Assembly: GCA_018816185.1 (NCBI GenBank)
Contig: JAHIWI010000150.1
Location: 1 to 64,000 of the forward strand
Reading direction: 5' to 3'
Length of the DNA: 64,000 nucleotides
DNA from: Bacillota bacterium
GTDB lineage: Bacteria > Bacillota > Bacilli > Bacillales_A > Planococcaceae
The number at the start of each line of letters is the position of its first letter. Within the stretch, counting starts at the first letter, position 1. Shown here piece by piece: positions 49,126-56,495 of the stretch. Position numbers and translations under genes: made by a program. The notes under the pieces were generated by a model. It was given only the letters and a program-made list of their open reading frames with translations. It did no database searches and was not told the DNA's origin.

Positions 49126-50156
49126 AAATCGATGAAACGATGAAGAAAGAAATTAATGAAGAGATGGAAAAAATCAAGGCACCATCTTCTTTGTACGAAT
49201 TTGCCAAAAATATTAAGGAAGAGTCGGAAACAAGGACGGATTTAAAAAAATTGATAGGAAGAAAGAGAAGTTGGAAAAAATCCCAGTTTGCGGTTGCAAT
49301 GCTTGTCAGTCTAGGCGTCCTAATTGGTTCCGCATTCCTGAATCCAGCTATGGCGGAAGTAGTATCAAAGATCCCATATCTAGGACAAATATTCCAAAAA
49401 CCGATACCTATAGTAATTACGGAAGCGTTGGAGAAAGAAGGATATAAAACCGCAGGAGTCGGCATGGGCATGTGGGGACAAAAGGCACTCTTTGACATAC
49501 AACTGAAAGGAACGGAAGAATACGTCAATCAAGAAGAGGAGAAAGTTTTAACTATTTTAACTGAAATTTTGGAAAAAAGAGGGTATGATAACTACGAGTT
49601 AAAGATTTCTGATGAGAAAGAGGTATCTCCGGTGCTAAAAGAGATAGTAAAACAAAGGGAGGAACTAGGCGAAAAGTTGATGTCGGACTTGCAGGGAGCA
49701 GGCTATTCGATTATGAATGTTGACGCACGTAGCCCTGTAGTCGAAGTGTACATCCCAAGAGCTGATGAAGCTAAGAAAGTAGAAATCTACAAGGTTGCTA
49801 TTGAACTCTTAAAAGCAAACGATTCTCCTAAACAGGTACAGATTATAACTCGGGACGTTGCCGAAGATGAACTTGAGAGTCAGTGGATGCCCGTCATGAG
49901 TGCCATTCAAGAAAAGTTTTTCCTGAAAAAAGATTATCAAGTAGCTAACATTAGATATTCCTACAAGCCTGAAAAAGTGTCTATTACAATCATGACGAAC
50001 ATGAACTCATCGGATGCAGAGGCTAAAGAAACAGTAATTAAAATTCGAAAAGAAATAACAGAGTTCTTGGATAGCGAAGAGATAAAAACAAAGACTGAGA
50101 ATCAGAAATATGAGCTAATTGTCCAAGACAAGAATGGCGATACTTTCCCCTTTTAA
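49122..50156 (+). CDS. anti-sigma-like single-TM protein (possibly DUF4030 family)
   Basis: 344 aa; overlaps the sigma gene stop; one TM segment then large extracytoplasmic region. Confidence 0.6.
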   Translation: MKIDETMKKEINEEMEKIKAPSSLYEFAKNIKEESETRTDLKKLIGRKRSWKKSQFAVAMLVSLGVLIGSAFLNPAMAEVVSKIPYLGQIFQKPIPIVITEALEKEGYKTAGVGMGMWGQKALFDIQLKGTEEYVNQEEEKVLTILTEILEKRGYDNYELKISDEKEVSPVLKEIVKQREELGEKLMSDLQGAGYSIMNVDARSPVVEVYIPRADEAKKVEIYKVAIELLKANDSPKQVQIITRDVAEDELESQWMPVMSAIQEKFFLKKDYQVANIRYSYKPEKVSITIMTNMNSSDAEAKETVIKIRKEITEFLDSEEIKTKTENQKYELIVQDKNGDTFPF

Positions 50157-50348
50157 AAACCAAGCAAATTATTAGGACACCTATTAATTATTGTGGTGCA
50201 TCATACTCATAAAAAGTCTACCCGACAGGAAAGGCATATTAAAAAAGTTTGTTTTTTCCTGTTAAATTTCTTATTAATAGCTTTAAATGGCTATGAAACA
50301 AAGTGATTCTAGATTTAAAACAGCATTAATATTATAGATTCTTTCTTC

Positions 50349-50424
50349 AGCTAATCGGTGCGTTGATCCAAGAAGGATTAACGCATTTTTTGTTGAACTA
50401 AAGCAACAGGTTAATTCAATAAGA
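50349..50424 (+). repeat. cassette-associated hairpin repeat R1
   Basis: gcgttgatccaagaaggattaacgc stem plus ttgttgaactaaagcaacaggttaattcaataag stem. Confidence 0.75.
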
Positions 50425-50505
50425 GAAGGGGTGTTTTTCTATCCCATTCAAACAATAAAATAAAGAATTCAGACTGAGAAACGCGCGTATATTATCGACT
50501 ATAAA

Positions 50506-50538
50506 AGCCACCTCATTAAAACTTTAATGAGATGGCTA
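50506..50538. terminator. intrinsic terminator of the MBL-fold gene
   Basis: AGCCACCTCATTAAA-ACT-TTAATGAGATGGCT. Confidence 0.75.
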
Positions 50539-50570
50539 TTGTTTATATTTGATTGATGTATTCTATATAA

Positions 50571-51434
50571 TTATTGTGACTGAATAATATGATCATTAAC
50601 AAATGCTTTTATGAAAAATAATTCATTATCATTAGGGACCCTATAATTTTCAACTTTAAAGGACTCTAAGGCATTTTCTAGTGAGGTGGACTTAACAACT
50701 TGACTTGCTGTTGTTAACTCTTCCCAATATATATTCATTTCATTTGAATCACAGATGGATTCATGACCAAGTAGGAACATATCCGCATCATATTTTTGAA
50801 TGTCTTTAATCATAGGCAATAACAATGATTGCTTGTAATGAAATAAAGAATTTGTGGTTGTTCCATATGCACAATCACCTAAAAAAACAACTTTTTCATC
50901 AGGAATATAAATGATTGTAGAGTCATCTGTATGAGTACTTTTGATATTTTCGAGAATGCAAACTTTATTACCTAAATCAAGAGTTAATGTATTCTCAAAG
51001 ATTAAATCTGGAGATTTCAACTTGAAAATGTCCCTATTTGGCATATCAGTTTGTATAATCTTCATACACATAGCACTCATCTGATTAGTAGTCACATACT
51101 TTTGTAGTGAACTATCATCATAGGACAATCTTTGCCATTCTTTTATCATTTCGTTTGTTCGACTATTAACAATAACAGATGCATCAAATTCATTCACACC
51201 TAATAAATGATCCCAATGTGCATGGGTAATAACAACATATTTAATTGGTGGTACATTTAGCTTCTCGATTTCTCGTAAAAAGTCCTTAGCGTGCTGAGGA
51301 GAATTACCAGAATCTATTATTAGACTATATCGGTTACCACAAACCAGTCCTAATGTTGGACGTTCTCTATCATCTTGATTAGATAAGTAATAAATAGTAT
51401 CACTAAATTTATTTAACATGTTATTTTTCCTCAT
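50571..51434 (-). CDS. MBL-fold metallo-hydrolase
   Basis: 287 aa; VITHAHWDHLLG, FLGDCAYG. Confidence 0.88.
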   Translation of the reverse strand: MRKNNMLNKFSDTIYYLSNQDDRERPTLGLVCGNRYSLIIDSGNSPQHAKDFLREIEKLNVPPIKYVVITHAHWDHLLGVNEFDASVIVNSRTNEMIKEWQRLSYDDSSLQKYVTTNQMSAMCMKIIQTDMPNRDIFKLKSPDLIFENTLTLDLGNKVCILENIKSTHTDDSTIIYIPDEKVVFLGDCAYGTTTNSLFHYKQSLLLPMIKDIQKYDADMFLLGHESICDSNEMNIYWEELTTASQVVKSTSLENALESFKVENYRVPNDNELFFIKAFVNDHIIQSQ

Positions 51435-51685
51435 TTCTATTCTATATTCATTCTTGAAAGAGAAAATCTACATGTTTATTCTAAAGTTATTAAAAAAGAT
51501 TCTCTCTATTTATTTTTTCACCATTGGACTTGTACCTCCTTGTTTCATTAAGGAAAATTATAACATAACCCAAAATCATAATAAGAAAATTCGGAATATT
51601 AATTGCTTTCATTTCAGTTATTTATAGTTCGCAGGTCGAACATTATTTGCAATAGAAGAGAAGAGAAGGTGCTTGTTCAAGTAAC

Positions 51686-51755
51686 AGGTACTTTACTTCA
51701 AGAAGGATTAATGACTTTTTCTTATTCAACTATCGCAGCAGATTAGTTGAAAAAG
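51686..51755 (+). repeat. cassette-associated hairpin repeat R2
   Basis: ggtactttacttcaagaaggattaatgactttttcttattcaactatcgcagcagattagttgaaaaagg. Confidence 0.8.
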
Positions 51756-51797
51756 GAATAGCGGTATTACCTATTTTTTAGAGGAGGTCGAAGAAAT

Positions 51798-52322
51798 TTG
51801 ATAAAGAAAGCTGAAATAATAGATCAACCATATTCGGGACAATACAAGGAGAGGATTTATGACATTTCAAGTCCATGGAATTCAGGAAATTGGACTTGGA
51901 TAAAGTTTGAAAACGAAGATTTTAAAGAATGGTGTGGTGAATTTAGAGGATCGCCAAAGGGTGTTGCATTATCAAAGAAGTTTAACAATATTCTTGTTCT
52001 TACTTCGGATTATTTATATCAAATTAATTGTCTAAGTGGAGAATTAGTTGAATACGAATCACAATCTGTATATCAAAATATAACAGTAACACCATTGGGA
52101 GATTTCATAATAGCTGATTATTATTGTATTGAAAAAATAGGATCAACGCTAAAAGAGAAGAAACTATTAGATATACCAATAGAAATTGACGGAATTCATT
52201 TTAAACATTGGTCTGAGAATATATTAACAATAACATGTGAAGAATTTCTAAACACGGACAAGAATGTGGAGATGGAACTTGATAGTGAGACACTAGAAAT
52301 AACTATAAAGGACGTAATATAA
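51798..52322 (+). CDS. hypothetical protein, 174 aa
   Basis: intact ORF with GAGGAGG RBS upstream; no family recognised. Confidence 0.65.
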   Translation: MIKKAEIIDQPYSGQYKERIYDISSPWNSGNWTWIKFENEDFKEWCGEFRGSPKGVALSKKFNNILVLTSDYLYQINCLSGELVEYESQSVYQNITVTPLGDFIIADYYCIEKIGSTLKEKKLLDIPIEIDGIHFKHWSENILTITCEEFLNTDKNVEMELDSETLEITIKDVI

Positions 52323-52353
52323 CAAAATTCCTTAGTAGAAGTTAAATTCATTG

Positions 52354-52434
52354 CAACTCAAGGGTGCCTTACTTCAATAAGGAATAAAGCCTTGTTCTTC
52401 TTCGACTAACAAAGCTATTAGTTCAATAAGAAAT
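52354..52434 (+). repeat. cassette-associated hairpin repeat R3
   Basis: caactcaagggtgccttacttcaataaggaataaagccttgttcttcttcgactaacaaagctattagttcaataag. Confidence 0.8.
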
Positions 52435-52476
52435 GTTAAAATTAAGCTAATATGATTTGAGAGGGAGTAGTCCATA

Positions 52477-52656
52477 ATGAAGCATCCACTTGGAGTTCAA
52501 ATAGAGGGTACTGTTTATGCACAAAATGGGGATGATTTAGGACAGAATGAATTCTTAGATGCATTCATTGAATTTATTGAAAGTAAGGGTTTAAGCTTTG
52601 GTGGAGGTTGTATTCAGATTGACGAACAGGGAAAAAAGATAAATAATACTGATTAG
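52477..52656 (+). CDS. YggL-like (DUF469) small protein, 59 aa
   Basis: MKHPLGVQIEGTVYAQNGDDLGQNEFLDAFIEFIESKGLSFGGGCIQIDEQGKKINNTD; absent from ORF track. Confidence 0.55.
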   Translation: MKHPLGVQIEGTVYAQNGDDLGQNEFLDAFIEFIESKGLSFGGGCIQIDEQGKKINNTD

Positions 52657-52690
52657 GCTTTTTCACTAACGGAGCAGGTAAGTCAATAAG
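52657..52690 (+). repeat. cassette-associated hairpin repeat R4 (partial)
   Basis: gctttttcactaacggagcaggtaagtcaataag directly after a stop codon. Confidence 0.7.
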
Positions 52691-52713
52691 TGTATCAAAA
52701 AAGTTGTATTTAA

Positions 52714-52755
52714 CCATCTGTATAACATCTATTTAGATGTTATACAGATGGTTAT
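52714..52755. terminator. 19-bp perfect stem, 4-nt loop, followed by T run
   Basis: AACCATCTGTATAACATCT-ATTT-AGATGTTATACAGATGGTT then ATTTTTTTG. Confidence 0.85.
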
Positions 52756-52814
52756 TTTTTTGTTGTATAATAACATACGTATATAAAATTAGATGGTGAG
52801 AGGATGGGAATTAG

Positions 52815-53192
52815 ATGGCAGAAACTGAAAAGATAACAATAAACATGAATGTTGTGGATTTGGGAAAGGTTGATTTATTAGTTGAACAGGGGTTTTATTC
52901 TAATCGTACTGACTTTATTAAAACCTCTATCCGTAATCAATTATCGATTCATGCCAATGTTGTCGATAATATCATTACTGACAAGTCATATGTAATTGGA
53001 GTTAGTCATTACAATAGAGAATCGCTCGAAAAAGTATTGGAGCAAAATAAAATATTAGATATTAAAGTAGTTGGAATGCTGGTTTTAGCAGACGACATAG
53101 ACGAAGAATTAGCGATTAAAACCATTAAATCTCTGAAAGTCTTTGGCGTACTCAAAGCAACTCCAAAGATAAAAAACGTTTTAAAACAATAA
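52815..53192 (+). CDS. ribbon-helix-helix (CopG/NikR-like) transcriptional regulator
   Basis: 125 aa; EKITINMNVVDLGKVDLLVEQGFYSNRTDFIKTSIRNQL. Confidence 0.75.
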   Translation: MAETEKITINMNVVDLGKVDLLVEQGFYSNRTDFIKTSIRNQLSIHANVVDNIITDKSYVIGVSHYNRESLEKVLEQNKILDIKVVGMLVLADDIDEELAIKTIKSLKVFGVLKATPKIKNVLKQ

Positions 53193-53200
53193 TGCTTAAT

Positions 53201-53288
53201 ACAACTAAGGGATACTTTAGTTAGAACTCATAACGTTGTTTGTCAGCCCTTTTCTTATTAAACTATCGCAGCATTTTACTTGAATAAG
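53201..53288 (+). repeat. cassette-associated hairpin repeat R5
   Basis: caactaagggatactttagttagaactc...cagcccttttcttattaaactatcgcagcattttacttgaataagg. Confidence 0.8.
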
Positions 53289-53327
53289 GATTTATGTCGA
53301 ATGGTATTAGAATAGGAGAAAAATCAT

Positions 53328-53747
53328 ATGTTTGACATAATCTATGCATTAATTGGGCTAATCATTTGCACCTCTTTAGTGATCTTTTTTGTGAAAAAAA
53401 AACGGGGACATAAAGATTTTTATTTTATTGTTTTTACAGTATCGTTTTTTGGAATCTTATGTTTGTTACTTATAATTGGAGGAACAGAGAATTATATTGC
53501 CATTAAAAATAAGAACTTTCAAAATGCTAGTGGTCAATGTGTCGTAACAGAGTTTGAATCATCGGGTAGAACAACTATCCATGAAATTCACGTAGAAATT
53601 AATGGTGGGCTTGTTGTTTTTGGAGATTTTGATGATTTTAGTGATGTTAGGCAAGGGAACTATCCCTGTACTGTAAAATATATCGAGAAAACTCGTACTA
53701 TGTTTAGTATCAAGCCAATTCCAAGTAGGAAGATGTTTGAAAAGTAG
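53328..53747 (+). CDS. hypothetical membrane protein, 139 aa
   Basis: two N-terminal TM-like segments; AGGAG RBS. Confidence 0.6.
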   Translation: MFDIIYALIGLIICTSLVIFFVKKKRGHKDFYFIVFTVSFFGILCLLLIIGGTENYIAIKNKNFQNASGQCVVTEFESSGRTTIHEIHVEINGGLVVFGDFDDFSDVRQGNYPCTVKYIEKTRTMFSIKPIPSRKMFEK

Positions 53748-53813
53748 GTTATGTTTCCTTAGAACTCTTTTTATTATGATGTATACTTTGTGAAAAAATG
53801 TACTTAGGCTAAG

Positions 53814-53890
53814 AAGTGCTTCTTGAAGAATCTTGGGCTGAGTATGTGGCTCTTTTTCTTATTAAAGTATTGATGCAGTAATGTAATAGG
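53814..53890 (+). repeat. cassette-associated hairpin repeat R6 (divergent)
   Basis: gaagtgcttcttgaagaatcttgggctgagtatgtggctctttttcttattaaagtattgatgcagtaatgtaatagg. Confidence 0.65.
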
Positions 53891-53945
53891 ATTGGTATTT
53901 AGGCTTATACTAGTAAAATTCTTTTCCAAAATGGGAGGTGTCAAA

Positions 53946-54491
53946 ATGAATATTTCAGAGGAAATTATAATTTCTCCATTAAAGGATGAATTAATTGAGG
54001 ACATCAATAAAACAAATGATTATTTTAAAGTGTTTGGTAAGGTAGTACCAAGTTTTCAATCAGGAATATGGTCTTTTGAAGAGAAGCTATTTGATGAAAC
54101 TAAAGAAGTTCGATTCCCGGATGATAAACTTGATTGGAGCCGGTATATAAGCCATGAAGATAAAGCTCTATTTTTAGCTTATAAGAATAATAATTGCATT
54201 GGACAAATTAGAATAATAAAGGATTGGAATCGCTTCTGTTATATTGAAAATATCGCTACAAAAAAAGAATTTAGAGGATATGGAATCGGAAAGTTGCTCT
54301 TAACTAAAGCTGAAGAGTGGGCAAAACAAAGAAAACTTATCGGAATATCTCTAGAGGCTCAAGATACTAATCTTGGAGCGTGCAGGTTCTATGTGAAACA
54401 AGGATTCATACTAGGCGGAGTTGACACATTGAAGCAGTCATATAATCCAAATATAGAAACTACTTTGTATTGGTATAAGTTATTCCAGTAA
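53946..54491 (+). CDS. GNAT acetyltransferase, streptothricin acetyltransferase (SatA/YyaR)-like
   Basis: DWSRYISHEDKALFLAYKNNNCIGQIRIIKDWNRFCYIENIATKKEFRGYGIGKLLLTKAEEWAKQ...LEAQDTNLGACRFYVKQGF; start trimmed. Confidence 0.8.
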   Translation: MNISEEIIISPLKDELIEDINKTNDYFKVFGKVVPSFQSGIWSFEEKLFDETKEVRFPDDKLDWSRYISHEDKALFLAYKNNNCIGQIRIIKDWNRFCYIENIATKKEFRGYGIGKLLLTKAEEWAKQRKLIGISLEAQDTNLGACRFYVKQGFILGGVDTLKQSYNPNIETTLYWYKLFQ

Positions 54492-54492
54492 A

Positions 54493-54577
54493 GGGTTCTT
54501 GAGTTCAAGAGAAGTGAGCTGAGATGACAGCTTTTTTTCTTCTTTAACTAACGTAAGCAGTTTAGTTGAATAAGAAA
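54493..54577 (+). repeat. cassette-associated hairpin repeat R7
   Basis: agggttcttgagttcaagagaagtgagctgagatgacagctttttttcttctttaactaacgtaagcagtttagttgaataag. Confidence 0.8.
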
Positions 54578-54625
54578 ATGAAAGAAAACAATGGAGATGA
54601 TATTGAATTGAAGGAGGAATATCGG

Positions 54626-54946
54626 ATGAAAAGGTTTTTTATCACGCTCTTCATTCCGATTACGTTGTTTGCGTTGGTTAGTTGTAACCCATTTAATTCA
54701 AATCATTATGAAGGATTCATTTCTGTAAAAAAGGAAAATAGTATTATCGTTCAAATAATTGGAGATGACCCAGAAGCTGAGTATCCTACTTATGAAGTTT
54801 TTATTGATGATGATACAGTGATTGAAGGAACAAAGGGTAGCTTCAGTGAACTTGAAGTAAATGATTATGTAGAAGTATTGGTAGAGAATCAAGAAGGCGA
54901 CAAAAAAATTGCCGAAATAATCGTTGTTTTTGTTATCAATAGTTAA
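54626..54946 (+). CDS. DUF3221-like lipoprotein
   Basis: MKRFFITLFIPITLFALVSCNPF lipobox; VFIDDDTVIEGTKGSFSELEVNDYVEVLVEN. Confidence 0.65.
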   Translation: MKRFFITLFIPITLFALVSCNPFNSNHYEGFISVKKENSIIVQIIGDDPEAEYPTYEVFIDDDTVIEGTKGSFSELEVNDYVEVLVENQEGDKKIAEIIVVFVINS

Positions 54947-54949
54947 GAG

Positions 54950-55000
54950 CAGAGACAATGATGCTTTGTTAACTAACGTGTGCTTTAGTAAATAATAGAC
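54950..55000 (+). repeat. cassette-associated hairpin repeat R8 (partial)
   Basis: gagacaatgatgctttgttaactaacgtgtgctttagtaaataatag. Confidence 0.55.
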
Positions 55001-55115
55001 AGTTAAAAACTTGAGCTTAGTAACTTCGGTTTCATATCGCAAAGGCAATATTTTTTGTGACCCATATCCTGTTACTGTAGTACCCACTGAAACCGAGTGC
55101 CAGAATAGAAATAGG

Positions 55116-55168
55116 CAAAGAGGCTATCCCAAAAGTCATTTCGATGACCTTTTGAAATAGCCTCTTTG
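55116..55168. terminator. long hairpin terminator of the GGCTATCCCAAAAGTCA type
   Basis: CAAAGAGGCTATCCCAAAAGTCAT-TTCG-ATGACCTTTTGAAATAGCCTCTTTG. Confidence 0.85.
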
Positions 55169-55180
55169 TTTATTCATAAA

Positions 55181-56476
55181 TCAATTCAGTTCATGCGTAG
55201 CTTCATTCAAACCGTCGGCAATGCTTGCCACTTGTGAAGAAGCACTTGAAATTTCTGCTATTACCGAACTGAAAGAATCAATTTCTTTTTCAATCAAATT
55301 ATTTTGTTCTTTATTCAGAAGCATAGACTTGATAATTTCTTTAAAGGCTTGATTTGTTTCGTTCATAATAGTGGATCCATTTTGAATGATTTCCTCTACT
55401 TCAAAGACAGAAGCTGAAACGTTACTTACTTGAATGTTTGTTTCAGTAATCAATTTGGATACATCAAGTATGGATTTTTTTGTTAGGTCTGATAACTTAC
55501 GTATCTCATTTGCAACTACACTAAATCCTTTTCCATACTCCCCAGCTCGGGCAGATTCAATGGAAGCATTTAAAGCTAAGAGATTCGTTTGCTCGGAAAT
55601 GGACTTAATAATAGAAATGACTTCAAAAATCTGTTTTGATATGCGCTCTAACTCATTAGAGTTAAGGATGATTTTCTCCACACTTTTTTTAGTGAAATCT
55701 AAACTTTCTTGTGATTTTTGTAAGTGAATCATCCCATTATTAGAATAGGTTTCAGCTTGAATAGATAATTCCGATCCGTGTTTGGCTAAATTTACGATGG
55801 CAACAGATTGACCTGTTAAATATTCAATGGAAGCACTGGTTTCTTCAGCAATGGCAGCAAGTTCTTCAGCAGTAGTTCCAACTTGTTTGATTTTATTTCT
55901 TTTTTCTTCTTGAACTCTTCGATGATTTTCCATTTCTTCCTCATAGGCTTCTAAAACTAATTGCTGTTCTAAATTCAATAATTTACTCACTGATTTGACA
56001 GCGTTAACGAAATCCACTCTATTCTCAATTTGTCTATCGAATAGGTCTACCAAAGAATTTAATAGGTTTTGAAAAGCACTAATATACCATTTTGTATTTA
56101 ACCCAACTTTTACGTGCACATGAGCAATTTTAATTCTTTTTCCAATAAATTCTTCATCAATGATACCGGTAAAAAGCTCTAGTATATGTTTTTTAAAGGT
56201 CATTTTTAACTTGTCCACAGAACTAAATGTATCAATAATAAGTTGCAGATTAGGTTGTTTTGTAATGTTTTCATAAAACTGATTTACAATGAAATCGATA
56301 TAATCTGTAACAATTGGCTCTAGCACTTTTATAAAGGTTAAATCTGATTCAGTAAGAGAAATAACATCTATTTGTCTAGCCAATTCACTTCCTGGAGGAA
56401 TGTCAAAATGAATTTGATTAGCTAAACTTTTCTCCGTTAAAGTTTGATCTTTTTTTGACTTCATTTGAAATAGCAT
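55181..56476 (-). CDS. globin-coupled sensor, HemAT-like heme aerotaxis transducer
   Basis: 431 aa; protoglobin-like N-terminus with KRIKIAHVHVKVGLNTKWYISAFQNLL, MCP signalling domain. Confidence 0.88.
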   Translation of the reverse strand: MLFQMKSKKDQTLTEKSLANQIHFDIPPGSELARQIDVISLTESDLTFIKVLEPIVTDYIDFIVNQFYENITKQPNLQLIIDTFSSVDKLKMTFKKHILELFTGIIDEEFIGKRIKIAHVHVKVGLNTKWYISAFQNLLNSLVDLFDRQIENRVDFVNAVKSVSKLLNLEQQLVLEAYEEEMENHRRVQEEKRNKIKQVGTTAEELAAIAEETSASIEYLTGQSVAIVNLAKHGSELSIQAETYSNNGMIHLQKSQESLDFTKKSVEKIILNSNELERISKQIFEVISIIKSISEQTNLLALNASIESARAGEYGKGFSVVANEIRKLSDLTKKSILDVSKLITETNIQVSNVSASVFEVEEIIQNGSTIMNETNQAFKEIIKSMLLNKEQNNLIEKEIDSFSSVIAEISSASSQVASIADGLNEATHELN

Positions 56477-56495
56477 TTAATTTACCCCCAGGTAA

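Noticed and set aside
50571-51434. MBL-fold gene as an antibiotic beta-lactamase
   Set aside because: It has a generic HxHxDH MBL fold; nothing read here supports beta-lactam specificity.
50349-55000. Exact integron attC consensus (RYYYAAC...GTTRRRY) in the hairpin repeats
   Set aside because: Some copies contain ATTCAAC and GTTGAAT, which fit, but others break the consensus, and the span is shorter than typical attC. I therefore claim only an integron-like layout, not a true integron.
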